A stretch of 64,000 bases of DNA from Polytrichum commune (Eukaryota > Streptophyta > Polytrichopsida > Polytrichales > Polytrichaceae). The DNA lies in contig OX485807.1 of assembly GCA_950295325.1 (NCBI GenBank), forward strand, positions 8,151,001 through 8,215,000, written 5' to 3'. This document shows positions 9,557 to 20,066 of the stretch, in pieces. Numbering within the stretch: position 1 is the stretch's first letter; every line of letters starts with the position of its first letter. The translations under genes were made by a program, and so were the position numbers. The notes below the pieces were generated by a model that had not been told where the DNA came from, ran no database searches, and worked only from the letters and a program-made list of their open reading frames with translations.

Positions 9557-9642
9557 GACACTACGTGTGTTTGTATGTATGTGTATGTATGTATGTGTAT
9601 GTATGTATGTATGTATGTGTGTGTGTGGGCGCGCGCGCGCGC
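9556..9642 (+). repeat. (GTAT)n / (GT)n / (GC)n microsatellite
   Basis: Runs of GTAT and GTGT followed by alternating GC directly after the exon 4 stop codon. This is simple sequence in a 3' UTR or intron. Confidence 0.9.
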
Positions 9643-9745
9643 CCTTTCATTTTGTGTAATATATGCTTCATATGTATCTTGATTTTCACGCGCTCTATCA
9701 AACCCTCCTCCCTTGGGTTTTGTTTCGTTTCCTTTTTTGCGCCAG

Positions 9746-10099
9746 CGTTTGGAGCCCTCGATTGACATCGTCAGCGAGTCAGACTTGGGGAGCTTCTTCT
9801 ACGAGACCGTCTACGACGCCGCGTCGACCATTGACTACTCCAAGGAGCCTCTTGACGCCGGCGTCGTCGATAGCCCCCCACCCAAGCAAATCTTCCGGCG
9901 ATCTGCGTCCCCGTCGCCGCTCAAGGGCATAAATCGCAAATGCGTCCGGACGTCCCCCTTTCGGCCCGGCGGCAGTAGTACACCTCAACGGCGGCTGCGG
10001 ATGGACGCTCGGCCAACGAAGAGTGGAACCCTTCCTATTCCTTTGCGGGACGCATTGCCCCTCCTCGCCGACTCCGACGGGAATGCCCCCGGTGACAAG
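9746..10099 (+). CDS. Candidate exon 5, Ser/Pro/Arg-rich
   Basis: Acceptor gcgccag|cgtttg and donor gacaag|gtgaac bound an open phase-0 segment in the same frame as exon 4 (LEPSIDIVSESDLGSFFYE...). It has no recognised domain and looks like an intrinsically disordered tail. The donor that would join exon 4 to it is unclear (weak candidates near 9450-9465), so membership in the same gene is tentative. Confidence 0.4.
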
Positions 10100-10177
10100 G
10101 TGAACCCCCCCCCCCCTTAAACATGGTTATCCGCGCATTACAATCATCCAGCACTTAAAAAATGAACGTGTGACACG

Positions 10178-10197
10178 TTTGGGTCTTCCTCCCTAAA
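10178..10197 (+). repeat. Degenerate palindrome copy in intron 5
   Basis: tttgggtcttcctccctaaa keeps the outer arms of the palindrome but has lost the core. It is the only such sequence in the 10100-10231 intron. Confidence 0.45.
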
Positions 10198-10231
10198 CTA
10201 ACACGTGTGTTCTTGCATTCACGCGTTGCAG

Positions 10232-10549
10232 GTTGCTCCCACCCGTAAACCTGTGCGGTCTAGTGTGTCCGTCGAGTTGGAGCGTTTCTACTCCATGACC
10301 AGAAATGCAAGACAGTCCACTTCATCGTATTCGAATTCTTCGTCGTATAATTCGGGCGGCCGACGGAATCCAAAATGTGTTATAGAGGGCGGTCAACCCA
10401 AAAATGGCTATAGTCGCGGGGCGGAGATTTTCAGGAATGTTGAAGCAATGCGAGCAAAAGAAGCCGCAGCAAAAGAAAAAGAAGCAAAAACAAAAGAAGC
10501 AAAAGAAAATGAAGCAAAAGAAAAAGAGGTAGTATCCGAGGCTAGATAG
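10232..10549 (+). CDS. Candidate last exon, Lys/Glu/Ala-rich C-terminus
   Basis: Acceptor gcgttgcag|gttgct, phase 0, same frame as exon 5, ending at a stop at 10547-10549. It encodes a basic Ser-rich stretch followed by repeated (K/E)(E)AK units, probably a charged helix or coiled coil. No homology is recognised. It is followed by noncoding repeats, consistent with the 3' end of the gene. Confidence 0.45.
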   Translation, partial: VAPTRKPVRSSVSVELERFYSMTRNARQSTSSYSNSSSYNSGGRRNPKCVIEGGQPKNGYSRGAEIFRNVEAMRAKEAAAKEKEAKTKEAKENEAKEKEVVSEAR

Positions 10550-10689
10550 GCCATAGTAGGCGTAGGGTTTTGGGCCATAGGCAAGAACATTTTGGGTCGC
10601 ACTATCCAATGGATGTGTGGTGTTAGCATGATATGCATTTTACATGCCACACTTTGTATGTTTTTTTTTGCAATAATATAAGTTAGACA

Positions 10690-11100
10690 TGATTTCCCCT
10701 TCCATATGGTCTAAGGTTTGGAGTGCCTTATTGTGTGCTTTAATATGAATGTTTTAAGATTTCCCCTTCAATAAGATCTATGGTTTGGAGTGCCCTACCT
10801 AAACCATATTCATACAAGCTCTCATATTTTGTGTGCATTAATATGAATGTTTTAAGATTTTCCCTTCAATAAGATCTATGGTTTGGATTGCCCTACCTAA
10901 ACCATATTCATACAAGCTCTCATATTTTGTGTGCATTAATATGAATGTTTTAAGATTTTCCCTTCAATAAGATCTATGGTTTGGATTGCCCTACCTAAAC
11001 CATATTCATACAAGCTCTCATATTTTGTGTGCATTAATATGAATGTTTTAAGATGTCCCCTTCAATTTGGTCTAAGGTTTCGATTGCCCACCCTAAACCA
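10690..11100 (+). repeat. About 98-bp tandem repeat, roughly four copies
   Basis: The unit starts 'gttttaagattt(t)ccccttcaa' and contains 'taagatctatggtttgga' and 'cctacctaaaccat'. Starts fall near 10751, 10848, 10947 and 11046, with degenerate copies at both ends. It separates the 3' end of the first gene from the retrotransposon remnant. Confidence 0.85.
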
Positions 11101-11259
11101 TCACAAATATGAGTTATTAATGGGGTTCTTGGTCTAAACACCCGCTTCAAAGTGTTCGCATCTTACAACTTTCACCAATATGTGTTCCATTTATCCTTGT
11201 TCTTATTTCTATGAATGTCTCAAAATGCTCAAAATGTCTCAATTTAACGAATATAGTGT

Positions 11260-12076
11260 TCAATCTTCAAATGGTTGTACGTGAACCATAAAGAGGTTGG
11301 TGTCCGGGAACTGATATTGTATTCCCGAGGGGTCTTCTCCGCTCTCTATCCTTGATAAGTGATCAGCCATTACATGGCTCCTACCAGGTTTGTAAACGAC
11401 TTCGAAGTCGTATTCTTGGAGTAGTAGCATCCATCTCGCAATGCGCCCGGACACCACTGGTCGATTGACCAAGTATATCAAGGCTTGATGGTCCACGTAG
11501 AACACGAAATGGTTTGCTAGTAAATAGTGTCTGAATTTGCCCACTGAGTAGATCATCGCTAGGGCTTCATGCTCCGTCGTACTGTAATTCTTCTCTGCAT
11601 TGTTTAGGAGTCGACTTGCGTAATGAATTGGAGAATCTCTATCCCCGTGTATGTTCTGAGCCAAAACGGCTCCAATCGCAATGTTCGAGGCATCGCAGTG
11701 TACGTGGAATTCCATGGTCCAATTGGGAGTTACCAAAATGGGTGTAGTTGTTAACATTTTCTTCACTTCTTCGAAGGCTTCTTGACAAGATTTTGTCCAA
11801 ATGTACTTCTCTCATTTCTTGAGTAGTAAGTACAAGGGCCGAGTGATTTCAGCATACATCCATATGAATTTCCGATGGTATATAGCTTGGCCCAGGAAAC
11901 TCCGAATTCCTCGTACGGTGGTTGGTGGAGGTAATCCCTTTATGACTTCTACCTTCTTTGGATCCACCAACAATCCTTCCTTGCATACCACGTGCCCTAA
12001 GAGTCTCCCTGAATTAACGCAGAAGAAACACTTCTCTGGGTTCAGGCTTACTCCATTTTCGCGGCACTTGTGATAC
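11260..12076 (-). pseudogene. Reverse transcriptase thumb and RNase H of the gypsy element
   Basis: From the insertion junction (about 12076) the - strand reads KCRENGVSLNPEKCFFCVNS, then the connection region (GLLVDPKKVEVIKGLPPP), with the frame lost near 11800. From 11766 the RNase H domain is clear: FHVHCDASNIAIGAVLAQ (catalytic Asp), 'STTEHEALA' (Glu), 'FYVDHQALIYL' (Asp) and 'MADHLSRI'. A stop follows at 'VHVQPFED', where related elements would continue into integrase. Confidence 0.85.
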
Positions 12077-14950
12077 CATTTTTTGGATAGAATGTGTAAT
12101 TTTTAGTCTTGAAGGGTAGGTGAGTGACAAATTACACTCAAGACTCACAGAACAGTGATAAACTAGGTGATTAGTCACTCGGAAATGGAAACAGGCAAGT
12201 GTGGTAGAATATTACTTAGCTGCTCGTGGTACAGAAGATATCAGAAGTCATGTAATGAACATGTGACAATTAGTGATGCACTTTTGGTATCTCAATTCTT
12301 AACAGATGTGACTCTTAGGTAGGGTAAATAGAGGAAGGAAGAAGAAAAAAGGGAGTGAATCCAATTTTCTGAATATCCTCTCGGGAAGAGAGTGAATGTT
12401 TTCAGCTTATTTCGAACTCTTGTAATTATCAAATATACATGGGTGTGAAACCCAGTGTTTTCTTGTGAATACTATTTGGAAATATAGCAAGTTATCTTTC
12501 CAATTTCCATCTCTTGTCAAGTGTATTATGGTGTGTGTGGAAGTGGCGAGTCTTGTTAATTAATCTGAAAACAATTTGGGAGTGTGATACTCCTGGGTGA
12601 AAGATTGTGAGAATGGTGTCGGTGTCAAAGCCAGTTTGAGTGAAGAATTGCTTGGACAGTATCTTAAGGTTTCAACTACCGAAGAGTAATTTCTTGGTAA
12701 TTAGAAGTGTCTGGACGTGAAGTCCAAGAAGTTTATTGTGATACAGGTCTATCTGATTACAATCCAGACCCTCATATTTCCCCTCACACTTAAATTTCTT
12801 TGTCTGAGAATATTACATACTTGAAATTTGAGCAGTGCATTACAATACGTGGGAGAAAGGGATAATCTGGTTTCTTATTAATTTTCTTCCCTGAGTGTGA
12901 AACTCTTGTGCAAGGGAAGTGCGTGATTCACCCACACTGAGTCAAATCCTTTCAAACAGATAAAGAGTCATAAGATGACTGACTGGTGAGAAGAGTGTGC
13001 GAAGTGAACTCGTGAAGAGTTCTACTTTATGAGCATTAAAAACTGAAAGAGACGAATCTTTCAACTTACAAGAGGAGTACGAGTGTCAACTGTCTAAGTC
13101 CTTCTCAGAGTTTAATTGCATATAAGAGAGAGAACCTTGGAGTAACCAAGCTAAGCTCTGACATTCTTCTATAAACTGTTTCTTCATTGAAGTAGTTTTA
13201 AAACACATTTTCTGTCGCATCGATAATTTCACCAAAGAATTCTCTGATGCCGTATCTCGACGGAGTGTCATAGAGAAACATGATTCACATTCTTCTCGTG
13301 GACGTGATACACCAGAGCTTTGATAATAATATCGGGACGGAGGGCTCTAAATTCAATCTTGGCTAAATCACCTGAATCCTCCTTTGCTTAAGTAGAACTA
13401 AAGTGAACAGAATCAGACCAGGAGTTTGATTAATGAGCAAAGATCTTTGAGAGACTTCATCTCCTCAGTCGCAGGAGCCGAGTACAGAAGGGAAAGTATT
13501 TGTCTGTGAAAATTTTATCAAGTCGGATGTGGGTGCTCCTGGATTCTTGAATGGTTATTATCCCTGTATTAATGCGGAGATGGAAACACACTAGGTGCTT
13601 ACTCCGGGTGCGACCCTATGAGAATGTGGATTGAATTCTGAGCGAAGCCGAACTCTCAAAGATAATAAAAGGAGAGAAGTGATTGAATCTGCCGAGTAGG
13701 AGGTCTTATTCTGTCGGGGCATCTTCAACATAATCGGACAGAGTCTACACGGGAAGACTTTTCCCCAGATGTGGTCAGCGAGTGCGATCCTGTGAAATTC
13801 TGTGAAGAAGAAGGAAGACGTTGTGATGCTCACACTGAATGATCTTTCCTTGGCCGATTCCCAACGATACAGTGAAGAAGATTGAAGGATTGCAGAGAAG
13901 AGGTGAAAGCTGGACGTGGGCGAAGAAGCTGCTGAAGAGAAGCCAGGCGCCCAGTTATCCCATACCGATTGGGATAGCTTGCAGAGGTAAGTATAAAACC
14001 TATTCCTCCAGTGAGGCTAATGTGACTAGACGTTTCTCTGATACTCTAAGACGATTACTGGTTACTAGTTACTTGGCACTGGTTACTAGACGTTTCTCTG
14101 GATACTTGTGACTAGACGCTTACTTGGAACTGGGTACTAGACGTTTACTTGTGACTTGGCACTAGACTGTTACTGTTCTGACCCGGTCCGCTTCAAACGC
14201 TTCTCTCTTCGTTCCCGGTTCGTGGTTTCTGTCACTTGTAACTAGACTTTTATCAAAATTCCCTAAGTCCTAATTTTTACAAGTATAGAAATGTGTCATT
14301 GTTTGAGTAATGAATAAATTTATTTATGGTAAGTATGTGACAAGTCAAGTCACATGAGAATGGATTAATTGTGATAATTACACGGGTAGATCACTCCATT
14401 GTCAAGTTGAACATCACGTGCGACCAAAAAAAATCTTCTTTTGGTAAGTTGCACCACCAAAATGGGTCAAAATTTTATCAATTTTTTTTTATGAGTAGAT
14501 ATACACAGTACCTATGACATACTTAAAAATGGCAACAAAATTTGGTGATTTGTTTTTTTCATAAAACATACCGTTTCTAACTAGAATGACACAGAATTGA
14601 ACTAAAAAAATTACTAAAAAAAATAAAGATGACTAAAAATTTCAGAAAACTATTCAAAAGTTACTATCAATGGTTATGTATATGTAGAAAAAAAATCATA
14701 AATTTTAAAATTATATATGGCATGTAATATAGGGGTAGCAAACTTTGTCCGCACGTGGTGTTCAATTTGACAAGGAGTGATCTACCCGTGGATAATTAAG
14801 TGTCAAACTCAATCCATCACCCTTTTGAACTATCAATCGACCTTATCGTGACAAACTAAAAATACATCTGACACTCATTTAGTCTTCCCTGGGTGTTTTT
14901 TGAGCTGGAACCCTGGATGAAAAAACTAACTACAGCACTTAACGAGACAT
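12077..14950. mobile_element. 2.9-kb noncoding insertion in the RT coding sequence
   Basis: RT reads to HIEHLE at about 14950 and resumes at KCRENG at about 12076. The intervening DNA has no retroelement coding. One way of placing the ends gives TGGATAG...GAGACA (TG...CA) with a T-rich near-duplication (ttttt/ttttc), which would suit a large solo LTR. The placement is ambiguous because the junction is homopolymeric. Short 'tgactagacgtttctctg'-like repeats occur at 14020-14170. No ORF of interest lies inside. Confidence 0.6.
14381..14790. mobile_element. 410-bp MITE with 8-bp target duplication, copy 1
   Basis: Terminal inverted repeats of about 45 bp begin CACGGGTAGATCACTCC and include a conserved 'cacgtgcg' motif near the inner end. 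The element is flanked on both sides by gataatta (14373-14380 and 14791-14798), a perfect 8-bp target site duplication. The length and 8-bp duplication suit a hAT-type nonautonomous element. It is nested inside the 12077-14950 insertion, so it arrived later. Confidence 0.9.
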
Positions 14951-16790
14951 TTTCCAAATGCTCAATGTGATCTTCCTTGGTTCCGTAAACTGTAAAATCA
15001 TCTAAAAACACCTTCATGAATTTGTCGAGGTAGTCGGCAAATATCTTCATCATACCCCTTTGGAAGGTGGCTGGTGCACACATTAATCCAAAGGGCATTA
15101 CTCGGTATGCAAAGGCTCCGTACTCCGTGATAAAGGAAGTCTTTAATTGGTCTTCTAACGCGATCATGATTTGGTTGTAGCCGCTGTACCCGTCCATCAA
15201 CGTGTACATTTCGTGTCCTGCGACTGCTTCCAAGATCGATTCCGTAAATGGTAATGGAAAAGGGTCCACCTTCGTGACTGCATTCAGTTTTCGATAGTCG
15301 ACACATACTCGCAGTTTCCCATTCTTCTTGGGTACAATCACGATTGGTGACAGCCATTCGGTTTTATCCACGGGATATATGAATCCCGCCTCCAAGTACT
15401 TGTCTATCTCTTCTTTCACCTTGGCTGCGTAATTGGGGTTCATCCTATAACGCATTTGTCGTACCGGCTTGGCTTCCGGCTGTAGCTCAATCTTATGCTC
15501 GCACACATGAGGGGGTATTCCCTTCATGTCTTTGTAGGTGAAAGCAAACACATCCTTGAAATTTAGGAGTAGCTCTTTCACTTTTGCTTCGTATTCTCCT
15601 AAGTCTTTCGCTATCTTGACTAACTTAGGCTCTTCCGGAGTTCCTAAGTTTAAAGTCTTTACTAAGTCTTCATCTTCAACTGTCCACCCCGCTATCTTCT
15701 TCCCTTTGACGGCTTCTGAGGCAGGGGTGCAATCAATCTCTATCTCTCCTTCTTTTGCCTTGTAAAACTGGGAGGGATATACCGGTTTCTCCTCCATAGC
15801 TTCTTGTTCTTTCTTCGTTGTTTTTCTTGTCCGAGGTTTCTCGGTTTCTCTTTTTCGTGCTCCAAGTTTTCCTGGTTCGTGGTAAGTATCAATCTTCACT
15901 GTGTTGCAGCTTGGTTCTCTTAGCTTCCTCAAGCTTTTCAAATCAAAGTTCCCCATGGGTAGCAGTTCTGGGAAAGCTTCATAGACTATCGCTTCTTCTT
16001 CATCGGACAGTCCCATTTCCCAGTCGTAGTCTTCCCAATTTAAGGGTCTCTTGGCCGGTGGTAGTGCCGGTGTTCGTTGGGTGCTTATCTCCACCTTGTT
16101 TCCTCCCTGCGTTAAGGTCAATTTGTTGAGGGGCCAATCATGTTGTGCTTGGGCCTCTTTTAGCCATGGCCTCCCTAGCAAAAGGGAGTAACTGTCTTCG
16201 GTACTCACCATGTCTATGACGGTGAGTGTCGTTCTAATCACGATGCCGCCGACATCCAGTCGTACATCTCGGATAATTCCCTTGGGCATGACCTTTCTTT
16301 GGTCAGCCATTTTTATAGTGAATGGTGCAGGCTCTATCTTCTTGAGCCCCAATTTCCTTCTCAATGTGTCAATGATGATGTTCACTCCTGATCCACCATC
16401 AATCAAAACATTCGGAATCCTCTTGTTCTTCACAATCATTGATATCATGGGCATTTCTTCGTCGAATGCCTTTGCTGTCACTTGGTATGTAGATGTCGGT
16501 TTCTCAGACGTTCCTTCTTGGCTGGTAAGGGCAGCCATTACCCGTTTCCTACAATAGGGGGCTATCTCTAGTAGTTGCCCTATTGAAATGTTGGCTTTTG
16601 TGTGATTCATCACATTCTCTAGAATTTTGTCTACCCTTGCTTGGGTCGTTGCTGGGACGCCTCTTTTCTCGGGGCTCCGTTCTATGGGCTTTTCTGCCTC
16701 TTCTTCTTCTGGGTACCAAGGTGCGAACTCCTCTGGCGTGGGTAGAGCTTCGCCCTGTTCCTCCTGTATATCTTTGATAGTTTTACTCAC
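14856..16790 (-). pseudogene. Gypsy pol fragment: protease and reverse transcriptase
   Basis: 644 codons. The protease is seen as PNVLIDGGSGVNII (active-site D, with GG in place of the usual T/S-G) and 'SLLLGRPWL'. RT motifs run in order: 'WLSPIVIVPKKNGKLRVCVD', 'FPLPFTESIL', 'DGYSGYNQI', 'YRVMPFGLMCAPATFQRGM' and 'VFLDDFTVY' (FLDD at the YxDD catalytic box). The reading frame runs into the inserted DNA after HIEHLE and ends in foreign sequence. Confidence 0.92.
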
Positions 16791-17263
16791 CTCCCGGTGG
16801 ACTTCCCTATCAGCTTTCCATTCATCACTGTTGGCTCCTGTTGGCCTCTCTTCATTTCCTTATCATCCTCTATGTGTGTCTCTTGTTCGCGCACATCATC
16901 CTTCTCTTCATCAGAGTTATCTTCTCTTTGTTGGTGGTCTTCCTGCTCCTCAGAGCTGCCACTGCTCGAATCGTCGTCATCATCACTATCGTCACTTTCG
17001 CTATCTTCCTTGCCTTCCTCGGCTGCAGCCCGCTGGGCTCTCGTCATCACACAAACCGCCGGGGACACCGCGTTGGCTCCCACGGCCGGCTTTGTGTTTC
17101 TGAATCCATTCAACTCCTGTTGATGTTTGATATAGTGCCGACAATCCGGCTTCCGGTGCCCCTTCTGATGACAATAGAAACACTCGTCGGGGTTGCCATC
17201 TCGCTGTGGTCCGCCAGTGAACCCAGTTCTCGGCGCTGCCTTGGTGTTGTTATTATCCATCAA
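16787..17263 (-). pseudogene. Gag-pol linker with CCHC zinc knuckle
   Basis: Reads CFYCHQKGHRKPDC, a C-x2-C-x4-H-x4-C knuckle, followed by an acidic D/S/E-rich stretch. It overlaps the gag frame at 17260 and the pol frame at 16790 in different phases, so the polyprotein is frameshifted on both sides. Confidence 0.8.
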
Positions 17264-19203
17264 GCTTCTGGTATACTCATACTTGTCATGGTTGATAGGT
17301 CCTCTGGGACCTCCTTGGTAGGGGTATCCATCTTCCCTCCGGTAGTCTTGTGTTTTATAGGGGTAGTAACCTTCCCTTCTGAAATCATCTCTATAGTTGT
17401 CATTGGGCCTAAAGTAGGGTCGTTCATCTCTGCGATATTCATTTCCCCGGTAGGGGCCTCCCGCCGGTAATCGCCTTCCCTGAATGGGGACCTTTCGTCT
17501 CTTCTGAATTCTATCATTGGTTCAAACCGAACCCTTCTGTCATTCGTTTCTCGCCTAGGAGTGATCGCTCCTGGCCTTCGATTGGATTGGGGTTGTATTT
17601 GATTTACCCCATATCTTCTATCCCGGGGTCTCCAAGATTCATGCCGTTCGTAAACACACTCGCTAGTGTTGTGGGTTAAGCTGTTACAATTCGTACATTG
17701 TTTCATCTGACACTCTTGCACGTAGTGCCCTTCATTTCGGCATCGCCGACAAATTATGCCCGTTCTGAATTTCCGGCTTCCCAAAGCCAGTCCTTCTATC
17801 TCTTCTCTGAGAGTTTTGATGCCATCTTTGGTTGAGTCATTTCTTCCACTCTTTGTCTTCTTTTTCTTCTTTTTCCGTTCTTCTTCAGAATCATCGCTTG
17901 ATTCATCGCTGTCACTCTCGTCATGGAATCTCCCTTTTCTCATTTGTCCTAGCTCCAATTTCCGAGCTGAGGCTTTGGCTTCGTCTAAGTCATCGGTTGG
18001 CATTAAATCGATGTGCTTGGCATACTCCTTTTTCAACCCATTAAGGAACCATGTTTTCTTGAATTGATTGCTAGGTTGAGGGTGAATCTTTGATGATTCC
18101 ACCATAACCCTTTCATAAAATTCTTCGACTGTCTCATCTTTCTTCTGTTTGAGGGAGCCTAAGCTCTCAATGACTTCCCCCTCCGATTTCTTTGATCTGA
18201 ATCTCATAAGAAAGGCAGTTCCTAAAGTTGGCCAATCTGGAAAATGATTTGGGCCAAATTGGGAGTACCATTCTAATGCTCGCTTCTTCAAGGTGACTGG
18301 AAATAATTGCAACTTGATTGCATATGTGTCTTCCTGGTTGGCAAGACACACATTGTTAAATTCTTGCATGTAAGTGTCGGGATCTGTCTTACCTTTGTAG
18401 GTCGGTAAGGGAACCTTTGTTCTCCGTTGTTGTGCAGCCATGTTGGCTGAATTGGGTGGGTTGTTTCCAACACTGGGTGGATTGTTGCTCTTGGCTGGTG
18501 GTGGGCTGACTCCGGTGTTAATTCCAAGGTTTTGGAATTGCTTAAGTTTCTCTTCAAACTTTCTTCGTAGTTCGTCAAATTCTTCTTGACTGATGGGTCT
18601 TTTTACTCCTTGGTCTGTGTTATCTTGTGTGCTCTCTCCGGAGAAGCCGGAGTCTTCAAAGCTAAATTGTTCTTCAAAATTTCTTTTCAGTTTCTCCCAA
18701 CTCCTTGGGTTGAAAAGATTTTCCTCGGCCGTGTTTCTTTGATGGGTGTTGTCCTGCGCTTTATCTACTGGGGTATGCGTACCCGTGTTTTTACCTGTAC
18801 CTTTTGTTCTCAACACATAGGTTCCAAGAGGGGTACCTATTATCAGATCATCCTCATCTTCCTCGTTTTCTCCCTGATCCAAGTTCTCTTCATCCAAGTC
18901 TTCATGTCCTTTGTTTGTCTCACCATTACCTCTTCCTTCACTTTGACTTCTATGGTGGCTGGGCTTAGGGGTGTGGGAACCTATTGCCGGTGGTTCAGAA
19001 GCGTATTGGCTCTCTTCACTTCCTGTAGTTCGTTGTCTTGTACGCCTAGCGTACCTCTCTTCTCTTTCTCTCTTGAGTTGTTCGGTCCGCCTTATGCGGT
19101 CTTCTCTAGAATGCATGCGCTCCACATGCTTCTTCTCTGCCTCCTGTTCTCTAGGAGTTGGTGATGTACTTCTTGTACTAGATGTATCCTCATGATCAAC
19201 CAT
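17260..19203 (-). CDS. Gypsy Gag polyprotein
   Basis: 647 codons. A charged N-terminus is followed by a retrotransposon Gag capsid-like region (YKGKTDPDTYMQEFNNVC, 'LKKRALEWYSQF', 'FPDWPTLGTAFLMRF', 'ETVEEFYERVM'). Then come a K/E-rich stretch and two tandem CCHC knuckles (CRRCRNEGHYVQEC and CTNCNSLTHNTSEC). The capsid assembles particles and the knuckles bind RNA in this family. The ORF is the longest intact part of the element. Confidence 0.88.
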   Translation of the reverse strand: MVDHEDTSSTRSTSPTPREQEAEKKHVERMHSREDRIRRTEQLKREREERYARRTRQRTTGSEESQYASEPPAIGSHTPKPSHHRSQSEGRGNGETNKGHEDLDEENLDQGENEEDEDDLIIGTPLGTYVLRTKGTGKNTGTHTPVDKAQDNTHQRNTAEENLFNPRSWEKLKRNFEEQFSFEDSGFSGESTQDNTDQGVKRPISQEEFDELRRKFEEKLKQFQNLGINTGVSPPPAKSNNPPSVGNNPPNSANMAAQQRRTKVPLPTYKGKTDPDTYMQEFNNVCLANQEDTYAIKLQLFPVTLKKRALEWYSQFGPNHFPDWPTLGTAFLMRFRSKKSEGEVIESLGSLKQKKDETVEEFYERVMVESSKIHPQPSNQFKKTWFLNGLKKEYAKHIDLMPTDDLDEAKASARKLELGQMRKGRFHDESDSDESSDDSEEERKKKKKKTKSGRNDSTKDGIKTLREEIEGLALGSRKFRTGIICRRCRNEGHYVQECQMKQCTNCNSLTHNTSECVYERHESWRPRDRRYGVNQIQPQSNRRPGAITPRRETNDRRVRFEPMIEFRRDERSPFREGDYRREAPTGEMNIAEMNDPTLGPMTTIEMISEGKVTTPIKHKTTGGKMDTPTKEVPEDLSTMTSMSIPEA

Positions 19204-19318
19204 GTACGCTACTAAGAGTGTTTCGGGGTCATGGTCTTGGCCGGCTCTCTCAGCTCTGACGCCTCAATGCACCCGTACTTCACCTGTTTGCCTATGGATG
19301 ATTACTTGGACACTTGGT

Positions 19319-19957
19319 TTAAGTTCTTGTTTCTTGTTCCTGCTCCTGCCCCAAATTCAAGTTCCCCACACTACCATGCAAACCACCATACAGAGGTAAG
19401 AATATCTTTCTAACATACAAATCGTACAACAGACCTTCTTGCTTGTAATGGTAACCTCGATGTCGCGTTGCTCCTAACACATAGGCGCTAATTCCTTCTC
19501 TTCCGTCATTCCATACCTTAGAGAAAATTATTGCCTGCAGCTCCTCTGGTAACTCAGCAATGTTTCTCTCAAATTGTGACCGGTACGTGAATCCTATTTC
19601 TCTTTCTTGGTGTAATTGCCAGACCTTATCTTCATACATCTTCTGCATATCCCACATGAGATCGTGGAATCTCCTGGTTCCTTCTCATTTCTTCAAAGTT
19701 GTCCGACTGGTATCATACTTTGGATAATCCCACGGCCACTTACCCAAAGCCAAGACTTCTTGTTGCTTTGAGTCCTCTTCTTCTCCTCCTTCGCTTCCCT
19801 GCACGTAGAATCCTCGGAGATTAAACTGTTCGAGTCTCCGTTGCACTGCTCTCTCTATACGATCTTGCTTCCGCGGTCCAAATGTTTCTTCCCATTTGCG
19901 TCTCTCATTCATCTCCTGTTGGAGTCTCCCACAATATAGGTAGTACATGTTCTCCAT
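19319..19957 (-). pseudogene. Extra ORF upstream of gag in the retrotransposon
   Basis: Two adjoining - strand frames (19957-19685 and 19657-19319) read as one protein split by a stop and frame break: MENMYYLYCGRLQQEM..., then MWDMQKMYEDKVWQLHQ.... The sequence is rich in charged and aromatic residues. It resembles no family I can name. An extra ORF between the primer binding site and gag is known in large Tat/Ogre-like gypsy elements. Confidence 0.5.
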
Positions 19958-20044
19958 TGACGCCTGCCATCCAACTTACTCCCAAATATTGTATGTTGTA
20001 AATTTTATCTTCTAATCTAGGTAAGTGTAACGTCCATGTGGCGA

Positions 20045-20063
20045 ATCCCCAGCATGGTCGCCA
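20045..20063 (-). other. Primer binding site of the gypsy element
   Basis: On the - strand, TGGCGACCATGCTGGGGAT begins three bases inside the candidate LTR end. The TGGCGAC...GGGGA pattern is that of plant gypsy elements primed by a host tRNA. It fixes the LTR boundary at 20067. Confidence 0.7.
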
Positions 20064-20066
20064 AAA

